This document shows positions 9,091 through 18,388 of a stretch of DNA of 64,000 nt, piece by piece. The DNA is taken from the NCBI GenBank assembly GCA_963667815.1, contig OY764021.1. One strand, 5' to 3'. Both the position numbers and the translations under genes were made by a program. This DNA comes from Saccharicrinis sp963667815. GTDB taxonomy: Bacteria > Bacteroidota > Bacteroidia > Bacteroidales > Marinilabiliaceae. Numbering within the stretch: position 1 is the stretch's first letter; the number at the start of each line of letters is the position of its first letter. The notes below the pieces were generated by a model that had not been told where the DNA came from, made no database searches, and was given only the letters and a program-made list of their open reading frames with translations.

Positions 9091-9190
9091 GTTATCTTTT
9101 GTCATGATAGCATGAGTAAAGGATTTAAAAATATATAAAGAATCAACGTCTTTCACATTACAACAAGGAGTAATATCCCTTGTAATTTGT

Positions 9191-9235
9191 ACAAAGTTGT
9201 AGTTTCAGTTTTAAGAACTGTTGCTACAACTTTGT
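9191..9235 (+). other. Long hairpin in the iorB-9562 spacer
   Basis: ACAAAGTTGTAG (9191-9202) and CTACAACTTTGT (9224-9235) are perfect complements, and inside the loop CAGTT pairs with AACTG. No U-run follows, so it may be an mRNA 3'-end stabiliser or small RNA rather than an intrinsic terminator. The rest of 9028-9561 shows no gene; a TATTTTTG -7 box at 9536-9543 probably drives the next gene. Confidence 0.4.
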
Positions 9236-9561
9236 GCTTTAATTGTATACAAATATTATTGGCTCAAATTTATAGTAGCGCTATTAATTACAATGTTTTC
9301 TTAGTTCCACAGTTTTCTTTTGATCCTGGGAGTTAGAAGATAGAAGTTATACGTTCGAGGAAATTTATTCTCATTAACAATTAATTTACTTCTAACATCA
9401 TGCTTCTAATTAAATATTAATAATTGAGAACCATACAGTTATTTAACCACGTTATTATAAACTACAGTTATATTAGTTTAATTCTTGATTTGCATTAGTA
9501 TTCAGAAATTGGTCATTAATGATCTTTTGTCTTTATATTTTTGCTTTATTCGCAATAAAAA

Positions 9562-10416
9562 ATGATGTTACCAAAAGGTGTCGTACTATTTGATAGTTTA
9601 GGCGATATTCAGCCAGACAATACTTGTCCAATTTTAGTTTGTGGATCTCATTGCGGAGGTAATAGAGCACTTGCCGCACAGATTAAAAAATGCCATGTAC
9701 AAGCTGTTTTTTTGAATAGTGCAGGAGTAGGAAAAAATCAGGCAGGAATCAGAGGTCTAAAACATTATGAAGCTGAGAATATTCTGGCCTGTGCCGTTGA
9801 TCAAAATAGTGCGGAGATTGGTATTTCTCGTGATACATGGGAGAGTGGTATTATTAGTCATATGAGTACTCAGGCAGAAGCTGCAGGAATTGTAATTGGT
9901 GATTCGGTGAAAGAGGCTGTTAATAAGTTAAGTACAGTTATTAATATATCATCCTCTGCAGAGAAGAGTGAACCTTTAGCCGAACCAGTTAAGAATGAAG
10001 CTAAGGATAGTGACAACACTCCTGAATTAAAAGTACAAACACAAACTCAGGTTGATGGTGTTGAAATAACTGTAACCGATAGCATCACTTTTTTAAACGA
10101 GAATAATGCCGGTGATATTGTTATTTGTGGATCGCATGGCGGTATGAGTGCTGGTCATTATGCCCAAAAGCGTGGTGTTAAAGCCGTATTTTTTAACGAT
10201 GCCGGAATAGGTAAAAACAATGCTGGTGTAAAAAGTCTTGGGTCTTTGAGTGAAGCAGGTATCCTGGCATGCACAGTAGACTGTATGAGTGCCGAAATAT
10301 TTAATGGACAGGATATTATGGATAATGGTATTATCACCGTTTGTAATCCACTGGCAAAGGCCCGTAATATTAAAGAAAAGATGACCGTTAAAGAGGCAAT
10401 AAAATTATTAAAGTAA
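9562..10416 (+). CDS. Uncharacterised protein with two tandem copies of one domain
   Basis: A 284-residue soluble protein of unknown function. Residues about 6-124 and 166-284 are copies of one domain offset by about 160 residues. Each has GSH-x-GG (28-33 and 190-194), an AVF-x-N-x-AG-x-GKN-x-AG block (48-62 and 208-222) and ILAC-x-VD-x-x-SAEI (74-86 and 234-246). The linker 125-165 is acidic and polar. There is no signal peptide or membrane segment. The conserved Gly/His/Asn/Asp motifs look like an active or ligand site, but no reaction can be named. Single-domain proteins with similar motifs are recalled from other bacteria without a known role. It is transcribed alone, convergent with mnmA. 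Confidence 0.75.
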   Translation: MMLPKGVVLFDSLGDIQPDNTCPILVCGSHCGGNRALAAQIKKCHVQAVFLNSAGVGKNQAGIRGLKHYEAENILACAVDQNSAEIGISRDTWESGIISHMSTQAEAAGIVIGDSVKEAVNKLSTVINISSSAEKSEPLAEPVKNEAKDSDNTPELKVQTQTQVDGVEITVTDSITFLNENNAGDIVICGSHGGMSAGHYAQKRGVKAVFFNDAGIGKNNAGVKSLGSLSEAGILACTVDCMSAEIFNGQDIMDNGIITVCNPLAKARNIKEKMTVKEAIKLLK

Positions 10417-10495
10417 GGATTAGAATACTAGCCTTTAGTGGGTTCTATATGGGCATCAATCAATGAGCCAGAAAATGAAAAACATTTATTGATGC

Positions 10496-11584
10496 TTACT
10501 GTGGAGCATTGAATTCAAAATGATCCACAATTCCTCCTCCAATCACAATATCATTGGTATAAAATACAATAGACTGGCCCGGCGTAAGTGCCCAAACCGG
10601 TTTGTCAAAAGAAACATTAAGCTCTTTATCCGAAATACTAATCTTGCCCGGAGTTGGGGGTACAGCATCCAGTCCACGGATTCGAATATCTACAAATAAA
10701 TCTTCATCTATGTTGCCGGAATCACATAAAACAAAGTTTTCAATTGACAGTGTATCAGAGTAAAGGGTGTTTTTGGGTGCAGTAACAAGTATATTGTTTT
10801 GGGCATCTATTTTAGCTACACATTCACCCTGGTTTTTATCTAAATATAAACCTCGTTTTTGACCGATGGTGTATAAAGGAAAGCCGTCATGCTTACCAAT
10901 ACTTTCTCCTTGTTGGTTTTTAACAGTTCCTTCAGCAAGTTGTTGGTTAATTTCTGGTTTAAGTCTTGTAATAAAATCGCGGTAGTTCTCACCTTGAAGG
11001 AAACAAATACCCATACTTTCCTTTTTACCTGCCATGTGGTTAAAACCAAGATCACGGGCTTTTTCTTTTACTTCAGATTTTAAAAAGTTACCCAACGGAA
11101 ATACGCATTTGTTGAGTACGTGCTGAGGCAGGTTCCATAAAAAATAAGACTGGTCTTTTACCGGATCAACTCCTTTCTGTATGTACGAAATATTGTTTTG
11201 CTGATGTAAACGAACATAGTGTCCGGTGGCAATTTTATCACAATGCAGCCTTTCAGATTCCTCGTAAAGAAGCTTCCATTTTATGGTTTCATTACAACGG
11301 ATGCAAGGGTTCGGTGTTCTGCCGTTTAAATACTCATCAACAAAATAATCGATTACAGATGCTTTAAAATCGTTATACACATCCATAACATGATGCTCAA
11401 TGTTTAAGCGTTGAGCCAAATCTTTGGCCTCCTGTATATAATCGTGTGATTTATTTGACGACATAGGAGAGAGTGTATTAAAAGTGATCCCTACTACCTC
11501 GTAATTCATTTGTTGTAAATACCATGCCGACATGGAACTATCAACACCGCCGCTCATACCTAATAAAACCCTTGTTTTTCCCAT
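10496..11584 (-). CDS. mnmA: tRNA-uridine 2-sulfurtransferase (MnmA)
   Basis: A 362-residue enzyme that thiolates U34 at position 2 in tRNA for Glu, Gln and Lys, with ATP activation. The PP-loop SGGVDS is at residues 11-16. The catalytic cysteines are Cys94 in NPCIRC and Cys194 in MGICFLQ, the pair that forms the persulfide/disulfide in the family. Length is normal. A -7 box TATATTTG lies at 11589-11596 on the minus strand, only a few bases before the ATG, so the mRNA may be leaderless. The gene is convergent with the duplicated-domain gene. Confidence 0.95.
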   Translation of the reverse strand: MGKTRVLLGMSGGVDSSMSAWYLQQMNYEVVGITFNTLSPMSSNKSHDYIQEAKDLAQRLNIEHHVMDVYNDFKASVIDYFVDEYLNGRTPNPCIRCNETIKWKLLYEESERLHCDKIATGHYVRLHQQNNISYIQKGVDPVKDQSYFLWNLPQHVLNKCVFPLGNFLKSEVKEKARDLGFNHMAGKKESMGICFLQGENYRDFITRLKPEINQQLAEGTVKNQQGESIGKHDGFPLYTIGQKRGLYLDKNQGECVAKIDAQNNILVTAPKNTLYSDTLSIENFVLCDSGNIDEDLFVDIRIRGLDAVPPTPGKISISDKELNVSFDKPVWALTPGQSIVFYTNDIVIGGGIVDHFEFNAPQ

Positions 11585-12356
11585 GCCGCAAATATATGTT
11601 TTTACTTAGTTTCATTAAAATAAATTATAGAGTGATTGAGGCTAACCTGTAGATATTAGAAATTAGTTCATAGAATTTTAGTGTAAAGATTGAGTTACAG
11701 GTTGTTTGTTTATTGCGCATTAAATAAATGGATATGGTTTTAAGTATTGTTGTTGACCTATATAAAAAAATATATGGATAAAAAAGTAACGGTAATTTTA
11801 CGGTTACTTTTTCAAAGGCTTTGTGTGTTGATTATTAGGTGTATATAAGTGTGATCTTGTGGGGCTGTTTTCTCTTTTTATTAAAAAAATACCTGTTATA
11901 AGGCCCATTGTGCAAGTTTTGCTAAAAACGGCGAAAAATTGTGCACAAAAGTGTTAAAAATGACTTTTTACTGTGCATGATCGGACTGTAAACGGACTTG
12001 CATTATACCTGCTGCGGACAGGCTGCGGATAAGCTACGGGTTTCTGCGGGTGTTCTGCGGATAGGCTGCGGGTGAGCATCGGTCTATAGTACCCGCAGAA
12101 ATACCGTAAACCATCCGATAACCATCCGCCTTTGTCTGCTCTTTGGTGCCATTGTAATCAGACTAGAGTATATGTTTGTTTTAAACTATATTATAAATAG
12201 CACAATATGGTAAATAAGAACATTTTTATTTATAATGTCCGTTATATGTTATATATATATTGAAATAATAATTATTTTTAACGGATTATCAGCCTAAGTA
12301 CATAAACGAAATATGTTTCAGAGTAGGACGGGTAATGAAATGGTTTGGTTTAATTT
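11585..12356. other. Long intergenic region upstream of mnmA
   Basis: No gene is seen in these 772 bases. The part up to 11930 is AT-rich without clear signals beyond the mnmA -7 box. The centre, 12011-12130, is a GC-rich structured island listed separately. 12170-12356 is AT-rich leader of the next gene. Confidence 0.6.
12011..12130. repeat. GC-rich island: short tandem repeats within a long imperfect inverted repeat
   Basis: Six to seven copies of a roughly 11-bp unit around GCTGCGGATAA run from 12011 to 12083. The region also folds on itself: TTTCTGCGGGT (12041-12051) is the exact complement of ACCCGCAGAAA (12091-12101). Pairing continues outward in blocks (TACGG/CCGTA, CGGAT/ATCCG, GCGGA/TCCGC) to about 12011 and 12130. 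Its base composition contrasts sharply with the AT-rich flanks. It could be a structured RNA, a miniature mobile element or a protein-binding array; no reading frame fits. Confidence 0.55.
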
Positions 12357-13349
12357 ATGAAAGAACTAACTAACATATGGATACTGATATTTCTTCCTTG
12401 TTTTCTTATGGCACAAGAGAAAAAGAAAATTGATTTCCTTGAAGTCGATACTGTTTCAATACTTAAAATTATTCTAATAGACCACTTCAATGATAATTAT
12501 AAGAGAGTTTGGGGTAGAAAATATGAAATAGACTTGACTGCGGACACCTTTAAGATTTATCAGATTAAAGAATATTATAAGTCATATCAGTTTTTTCCAG
12601 ATTCAATTAAATATTCACAGATGGGTTTACTTCAAAAGCATGGAGTTGGCTCTCTTGAAGCATTGAAAATACTGGAAGAAATAAACAAAGAAAATGAACA
12701 TATAACGAAGTTTCAAAAAAGAATTGATTCTTTAACTTGGGGGACTTCAAAAATGCCAGATAATTGGTCAGGAAGACGATTTACTAATTGTATTGCAAAA
12801 AGTGATATTAAAAATTTGTTTGAACAAGTAAATGCAAAACATAATGCCCCTTTTAGATATCTGAGAAATGAAGGAATTGACAGTCTGTGGTTGAGTAAAA
12901 ATTCCGATAGGTTGTTTGACCTATGGTATGATGAAAACAAAAAATCTAAAAAGTATACACAAGCTTTTGTAAAGGATATTCTAAATGATATTAAAAAATT
13001 TAGAGGTGTGTTTATTTCATATCTAAATCAAACTAATACGAGTAGATATCCCTATTTTGAAATGCAACTTATTTCACATAGTGATACGACCTTTATTTCT
13101 TCATTGGGCCAGAATCTTTTTCAATTACCTTGGAGTATGAATGAAGAATATAATACTTATAATCCTGATTTAGTAATTACTATTGCTAATTTACTTCCCA
13201 ATGAAGATTACTTCTCTAGTAAAAATAATTTAAGTCCAGTATGGTCTATTGTTGAGAAAGGAATAATATCGCAAATTGATTTTAAGTCAAGTTTTATTGA
13301 TAAAAAAAAATGGAAGAAAATAGCAAGGATGAAAAGAAAAACACCCTAG
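12357..13349 (+). CDS. Secreted protein of unknown function
   Basis: A 330-residue protein with a Sec signal peptide of about 19 residues, cleaved after LMAQ. The mature part is polar, rich in Lys, Asn, Asp and Tyr, mostly predicted helical in the first half, with no membrane segment and no motif I recognise. It has a basic C-terminus (KKWKKIARMKRKTP). It is the first gene of an accessory block of unknown genes. Codon use is AT-rich like the neighbours. Likely periplasmic or surface-exposed; function unknown. Confidence 0.65.
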   Translation: MKELTNIWILIFLPCFLMAQEKKKIDFLEVDTVSILKIILIDHFNDNYKRVWGRKYEIDLTADTFKIYQIKEYYKSYQFFPDSIKYSQMGLLQKHGVGSLEALKILEEINKENEHITKFQKRIDSLTWGTSKMPDNWSGRRFTNCIAKSDIKNLFEQVNAKHNAPFRYLRNEGIDSLWLSKNSDRLFDLWYDENKKSKKYTQAFVKDILNDIKKFRGVFISYLNQTNTSRYPYFEMQLISHSDTTFISSLGQNLFQLPWSMNEEYNTYNPDLVITIANLLPNEDYFSSKNNLSPVWSIVEKGIISQIDFKSSFIDKKKWKKIARMKRKTP

Positions 13350-13503
13350 AGTATTAAATATGCGCAATGTCGTGTGATTTTATAAATTTAAGCATAATAA
13401 CATTTAATAAACACATTAGTATTTTGATAGTAAAGTACCTTGAGATATAATACTAGGCATATTAGATTCTTTACTCTTAATACAAAACCATAATACCTAA
13501 ATT

Positions 13504-14121
13504 ATGAAAATAATAACAATTTTTACCTGCTTTATTTTAATGAGTAACTTGTGCTTGTCGCAAGAATCAAGTAAGGATATCTCCTTTAAGAAAATAGGAA
13601 TTACCTACTCTTCATTTGGAACGAATGAAGTAATTCGTTTTCAAGAATTAGATGGTGCGGCTAGTTATGATAGTGATCATTTCTTCACTATTGGATTTAA
13701 TTACATTCAGCCAATTAATAATAGTTTGTTTCTTGAAACTGGTATTGAATATTCGAAACACACTGTATTGGTTAATCCTAATTTACCTCCCAATATGGAT
13801 AGTGAAGCATATAAAAGCGATTTCTCCATTATCAATATTCCAATTACTGTTAGAGCAAACTTTTTGAAATATTTATTTATAAATGGGGGACTTATAGTTG
13901 ATATTGATGCTTCCTCAGAAAGTGTAATTGATTCGCAAACAGGAATTGGAGGATTAATTGGTATTGGGGCTAGTTATGATTTTAATTTTGGAGCTTCAGT
14001 TTTTGTAAATCCTTATTTTAAGGCGCACTCATTGCTACCATTTTCGGGTGAAGATTATCCGCAAAGGCTTATGGAATCGGGAATTAGAATTGGAGTAACA
14101 TATAATCTAAAGCATAAATAA
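13504..14121 (+). CDS. Outer-membrane beta-barrel family protein
   Basis: A 205-residue protein with a signal peptide ending around LCLSQ. The mature sequence alternates polar and hydrophobic residues in strands (for example HFFTIGFNYIQPI, LFLETGIEYS, IGGLIGIGASYDFNFGASVFV) and ends in RIGVTYNLKHK. That is the pattern of small Bacteroidota porin-like barrels (OMP_b-brl/PorT-like) of about eight strands. No ligand can be inferred. The next gene starts 20 bases downstream, so they may be co-transcribed, although the DJ-1 protein is cytoplasmic. Confidence 0.65.
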   Translation: MKIITIFTCFILMSNLCLSQESSKDISFKKIGITYSSFGTNEVIRFQELDGAASYDSDHFFTIGFNYIQPINNSLFLETGIEYSKHTVLVNPNLPPNMDSEAYKSDFSIINIPITVRANFLKYLFINGGLIVDIDASSESVIDSQTGIGGLIGIGASYDFNFGASVFVNPYFKAHSLLPFSGEDYPQRLMESGIRIGVTYNLKHK

Positions 14122-14141
14122 TACTACAACAAACACTAACT

Positions 14142-14750
14142 ATGAAAAATAAAAAGGTATTACTATTTCTATCAAGCGGTTTTGAAGAATATGAAGCTGC
14201 AGTATTTACTGATGTGATTGGTTGGAGTAGAGAGTTGGGTATTGAACCTGTTGATATGGTATCTACAACATTAAGACCAGAGATTAAATGTAAATGGAAT
14301 TTAATTGTTCGACCAGAGATTGAATTTGACAAAATCAATATGGAGGATTATGACGCATTGGCAATACCTGGAGGATTTAAAAACTCAGGATATTATGATG
14401 ATGTGTTTGATGAGCGATTTCAAAATGTGATACGTGAGTTTGATAAAAACAATAAAATAATTGCCGCTGTTTGTGCAGCAGCTGCACCGGTTGCAAAATC
14501 AGGTGTTTTAAATGGAAGAAAGGGAACTACTTACGATTTAACTGATATTTATGGAAGAGATTATCTGGCTGATTTTGGTGTAAACGTTCAGGATAAACAC
14601 GTGGTAATTGATGAAAATATTATTACGTCAACTGGTCCGGCTACCGGACTAGATGTGGCATTTCAACTGCTGGAAATGCTTACTTCAACAAAAAATGTAG
14701 ACGAAGTAAAAAAATACATGAGGTTCACAGATAATTGTGTTTCTAGGTGA
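14142..14750 (+). CDS. DJ-1/PfpI family protein
   Basis: A 202-residue cytoplasmic protein of the DJ-1/ThiJ/PfpI superfamily. The nucleophile-elbow cysteine is Cys111 in AAVCAAAAP, and the conserved glutamate is in GFEEYEA (residues 13-19). Family members act as glyoxalases, chaperones or proteases; which applies here cannot be told. It is longer than and clearly different from the second DJ-1 protein at 34976. The catalytic-cysteine flank CAAAAP differs from the CAAP usual in YajL-like proteins. Confidence 0.85.
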   Translation: MKNKKVLLFLSSGFEEYEAAVFTDVIGWSRELGIEPVDMVSTTLRPEIKCKWNLIVRPEIEFDKINMEDYDALAIPGGFKNSGYYDDVFDERFQNVIREFDKNNKIIAAVCAAAAPVAKSGVLNGRKGTTYDLTDIYGRDYLADFGVNVQDKHVVIDENIITSTGPATGLDVAFQLLEMLTSTKNVDEVKKYMRFTDNCVSR

Positions 14751-15056
14751 TTACTAATGAAAAGTGATTTGATTAAAGGCTGCTGTTTGCATTGTGTTTA
14801 CCATTCAATAATAGCATCCTAAAACAATCCTTTGCCTATGGACTAGATGCTTACAGCTGATGCTGAAAAAATAATAAATAAATAGTTGAAATTAAATTAA
14901 TAGACTTAGTTCGCAGAGGCATGTAATTTTTTATTGGCATTCAGCTACAAATATTCAAATCATAAGATTTAAAGAAAGAAACTATAATAAAGGCACTACC
15001 TATGAGTATAACTTATTTGCGCGTTCCAATACACAATACAAATTAAAATGTAATCT
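14751..15056. other. Intergenic region without a recognised gene
   Basis: 306 AT-rich bases. I see no reading frame with coding character, no terminator with a clear U-run and no good TAnnTTTG box. Confidence 0.5.
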
Positions 15057-16115
15057 ATGAGAAGAATTACTATACTATTTTTGATGATAATTTCTTTCTG
15101 TTCCTGTACTACTTTTTATACAAGATATGTAAAAGCCAGGGCTTATGATTTCTTTCAAAATCAGGAATATGATAATGCAATACCATGGTTTAAAAAATTA
15201 ATAGAATTAGAACCTGATAATAAGTTTGCTGTTCATGATTTAGGTAGAATCTATGAAAATAAGGGTTTTATAGAAGCGGCAATTGTATATTACAATGATG
15301 CCATTAAAATTGATCATTCCTTTGCAAAATGTTATCGTTCTCTCGGTTATGCATATTATAACCTAAATGATTTGGATAAAGCGTTAAATAATTATTTGAA
15401 ATCATTGAAACTAGAACCAACAAATGATGCCGCATTAGGAAATGTAGGTGCGATATATGAGGACCTAAATGAGTTTGAAAAAGCCAGATCCTATTATTAT
15501 GAATCTTTAAAATATGATTCCCTGCATTATGGTATAATGTCCTCTTTAGCAAGTATCGAATTTGATTTAGGAAATTATAATGAAAGTAAAAGCCTTTGCT
15601 TTAAAGTAATTGGAAATCTTAATAAAGGTAAAGATGCACCACATGGTACACTTGGTTTGGTTTATACGGCAACAGAAAAATATGATAGTTCAATTATTCA
15701 TTTAAATAAGGCATTAGAGTATAGCCCTAATTGGTGTCATTATTATAATAATCGAGGATATTCATATTCATGTTTGGGAAATGAAAAAGAAGCAATTAAA
15801 AACTATAATAAAGCAATTGAAATAAACCCTGATAATCCAAGCTACTTTTTGAATAGAGCAGATTCGAAAAGGTTTATGGGCTTATATAAGGATGCAATAG
15901 TGGATTATGATAAAGCGATAGAATTGTCATATAACTATAGAGACTATAATTGCGGTATTTGTTATTACAACAGAGCATGTGCAAAGCTCAAGATCGGAGA
16001 TGAGAAAGGGTATAAACAAGATATTGAAATTTCAAAAGATTTAGGGTACCCAGAAAAATATAAGCAATTTTCAGATCTTGGAGAGAAGGATGAATTTTAT
16101 AGTAAAGATAAATAA
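15057..16115 (+). CDS. TPR-repeat lipoprotein
   Basis: A 352-residue protein with a hydrophobic N-terminus ending in the cysteine pair of FCSCTT, a permissive Bacteroidota lipobox. The rest is a string of about eight tetratricopeptide repeats: EYDNAIPWFKKLIELEPDN, then DLDKALNNYLKSLKLEPTN, and later EKEAIKNYNKAIEINPDN and YKDAIVDYDKAIEL. Such proteins are protein-binding scaffolds at the envelope; the partner is unknown. Another TPR gene follows 66 bases downstream, so they may share a transcript. Confidence 0.75.
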   Translation: MRRITILFLMIISFCSCTTFYTRYVKARAYDFFQNQEYDNAIPWFKKLIELEPDNKFAVHDLGRIYENKGFIEAAIVYYNDAIKIDHSFAKCYRSLGYAYYNLNDLDKALNNYLKSLKLEPTNDAALGNVGAIYEDLNEFEKARSYYYESLKYDSLHYGIMSSLASIEFDLGNYNESKSLCFKVIGNLNKGKDAPHGTLGLVYTATEKYDSSIIHLNKALEYSPNWCHYYNNRGYSYSCLGNEKEAIKNYNKAIEINPDNPSYFLNRADSKRFMGLYKDAIVDYDKAIELSYNYRDYNCGICYYNRACAKLKIGDEKGYKQDIEISKDLGYPEKYKQFSDLGEKDEFYSKDK

Positions 16116-16181
16116 GTATAGAAAAAGAGTTACTTATAGTCGTAATTACATCTGATAACAAACATTAAATAAGTTAATAGT

Positions 16182-17189
16182 ATGAAAAAAAGATTATTAA
16201 TATTCGGAATCCTGGGTCTAGGGTTTATAAATGTAATTGCACAAGAGATACATTCTCCTGCCGAGATTTTTAAGATAATGGAAAAATCTCCTGTATCCTA
16301 TGAACTGAATTCCTTGGAAAAAGAGATTCTACCGAAAGACAGAAGTGATAACCTGAATTACAATCATTATTATAGAGTTAGTGACAGAGGACAAATATCT
16401 ACTTTTCAGTATGATATGGATAGTGCATTACAGGTGTGTATTAACAAAGCAGAAGCTTATTTTCAAGACAAGAAATTTTCATTGGCAAGAGAAAAGTATT
16501 TAGAAGCACTTAAAATGGATTCTTCGTATTTTCAAGTTATGACTTATATTGGACAAATATACGGTATCGAGGGGGAATTTGATAAAGCCATAGAGTGGTA
16601 TAATAAAACAATTGATCTGAACTATATTGATTATATGGCTCACTGGTTTTTAGCTGATGCATACAAAACAAAAGGCGAACTAGATAAGGCCGTAGATGAG
16701 ATTACAATTGCAATGATTTTGAATAGAAATAATCCTCGTATTGTTAATGCAATGAGAGATATTTATGAGTTAAAAAAACTAAAAGCAGATGACTGGACTT
16801 TTAATCCACAAATTAAAATAGATAGTATTGGTGTAAATCAGGTTAGAATTTTATATGATATTGATTGGTTAGGGTATGCTATGGTTAAAGCCCTCTGGGA
16901 ATATGAACCAGGTTATAAAAAATCAATGGGAGTGAGTGAAGAAACCTTCTCTACAATTGAAGAAAAAGAGTGTTTTGTGAGCCTAATGACAACATTTAAT
17001 AAAAAGAAACTAAAAAAACATCCAGAATTTAAAGCATTGCAACTGGCATTGGATAAAGACATGATTGACGAGTATATATTTTATGAGATTGTATTGCCAG
17101 AGCATCCTTTTGTTGCGTACCAGTTGCCAACTGAATTTATAAGTGGAATTAAAGATTACGTGATAAGAGTTAGAGGAAATCTAAAATAA
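16182..17189 (+). CDS. Secreted TPR-repeat protein
   Basis: A 335-residue protein with a signal peptide ending about NVIAQ. Residues 85-190 carry two to three TPRs (KFSLAREKYLEALKMDSS, EFDKAIEWYNKTIDLN, ELDKAVDEITIAMILNRN). The C-terminal 140 residues have no recognised domain; they contain aromatic-rich segments and no transmembrane helix. It follows the TPR lipoprotein by 66 bases and precedes a run of small membrane proteins, suggesting an envelope-associated accessory cluster of unknown purpose. Confidence 0.7.
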   Translation: MKKRLLIFGILGLGFINVIAQEIHSPAEIFKIMEKSPVSYELNSLEKEILPKDRSDNLNYNHYYRVSDRGQISTFQYDMDSALQVCINKAEAYFQDKKFSLAREKYLEALKMDSSYFQVMTYIGQIYGIEGEFDKAIEWYNKTIDLNYIDYMAHWFLADAYKTKGELDKAVDEITIAMILNRNNPRIVNAMRDIYELKKLKADDWTFNPQIKIDSIGVNQVRILYDIDWLGYAMVKALWEYEPGYKKSMGVSEETFSTIEEKECFVSLMTTFNKKKLKKHPEFKALQLALDKDMIDEYIFYEIVLPEHPFVAYQLPTEFISGIKDYVIRVRGNLK

Positions 17190-17253
17190 TATTGCGTTGG
17201 GGTTTAAATAGAGCTTGTACATTATCACCATTGTTTAATATATCTATTCTTAT

Positions 17254-17781
17254 ATGACAGACATAGAATTACCTGTTATTGGCCATAGAAAAACGTTAGG
17301 ATCAGTCATTTATGGTATAACATTTTTAGTGATTGTAATATCCTATTTCATATCCATTTTTATCTTTGAAGATAAAAATCATCTAATGGGCAGAATATTC
17401 TTTGTTGCAATGTTGGTTTTGGTAATTGTAATATTCTTTTTGCCTAAATCAACATTTTTAAAGGGCAAATTAAGGATGAATAAAGAATTCTTTATTTATA
17501 GTTCCGATGATACAGAGATAAAATATGCATTTACAGATATTTCAGATATTACTTTTCATTATGAAGGTTATGTTGGCAGAACCAGAAATATTTCAATGAC
17601 AATGTATGATTCAGGAGATAATAGTAAATTAACATTCAGACATAAAGGTCTTACTAATTCTTATTATTTAAGAATTGAATCTAGCTATTTAGGATTAATC
17701 AGAAGATTGTTTAAAGAAATGGAAAGTTGTGGGCATACTGTAAAAGTTGTGAATAGTTCAGAGAGACAAATTACATTGTAA
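17254..17781 (+). CDS. Two-helix membrane protein with a soluble C-terminal domain
   Basis: A 175-residue protein. Two transmembrane helices lie at about residues 15-37 and 46-66, followed by a roughly 105-residue soluble domain with alternating strands. The layout resembles bacterial PH-like (bPH) membrane proteins, but no signature confirms that. The C-terminus is predicted cytoplasmic. It starts 64 bases after the secreted TPR gene. I do not recognise a family with confidence. Confidence 0.55.
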   Translation: MTDIELPVIGHRKTLGSVIYGITFLVIVISYFISIFIFEDKNHLMGRIFFVAMLVLVIVIFFLPKSTFLKGKLRMNKEFFIYSSDDTEIKYAFTDISDITFHYEGYVGRTRNISMTMYDSGDNSKLTFRHKGLTNSYYLRIESSYLGLIRRLFKEMESCGHTVKVVNSSERQITL

Positions 17782-17814
17782 AGGATTTTGTTTTATTGCG
17801 TGTATTTAATATAA

Positions 17815-18300
17815 ATGTATAGGTATAATAAAATGATCATCATGAGATATTATATTCTAAATATGACTGTAGCACTAATATTTATTGTTTTTTATACGCT
17901 TACTATGACTCTGGATAATGACATCCTATATCTAGGAACAGAAGATATTTGGTCAGGTGTTTTACTAAATAACAAACTCCCTTTTCAAGTATTTGCTTAT
18001 TACTATTTGCTCCCAATTTTATGTTTGTTGGTATATTTTTATCAGCGAACTAAATATAAAATTCATTCCAGATTAAAGTTTATATTAGCTTCGTTTATAA
18101 GTGTAATTATCATATACATATTATGTTATGCTATTTGTAGAATACAGGATTCAAATGCTTGGAATTTGTATTACTATCCAAGAGGTGGAGCCCCGGTACG
18201 TATCAGTATTTTTATAAATAGTTTGATTTTAACAGTTGGTATTCTTTTGTTCGAACAAGTAAGAAAAGGAATATATAGAAATAACCGTAAAATATTATGA
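17815..18300 (+). CDS. Small integral membrane protein, unknown
   Basis: A 161-residue protein with four hydrophobic helices at about residues 14-34, 60-80, 91-111 and 131-150, and a basic C-terminus (RKGIYRNNRKIL). No motif is recognised. The start could be the ATG at 17815 or one of two in-frame ATGs within the next ten codons (17833, 17842). It follows the preceding membrane protein by 33 bases. Confidence 0.5.
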   Translation: MYRYNKMIIMRYYILNMTVALIFIVFYTLTMTLDNDILYLGTEDIWSGVLLNNKLPFQVFAYYYLLPILCLLVYFYQRTKYKIHSRLKFILASFISVIIIYILCYAICRIQDSNAWNLYYYPRGGAPVRISIFINSLILTVGILLFEQVRKGIYRNNRKIL

Positions 18301-18388
18301 ACTATTGCTCCTTAAGATAGCAGTTAGGTGTTGATTTACTATGGTAGTTTGTTATTAATATAAACTAAAATAACCTTTTTTTTGAACA

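Noticed and set aside
10453..10495. GCATCAAT/ATTGATGC inverted repeat between convergent genes as terminator
   Set aside because: The stem is only 8 bp with a 27-base loop and no U-run on either strand.
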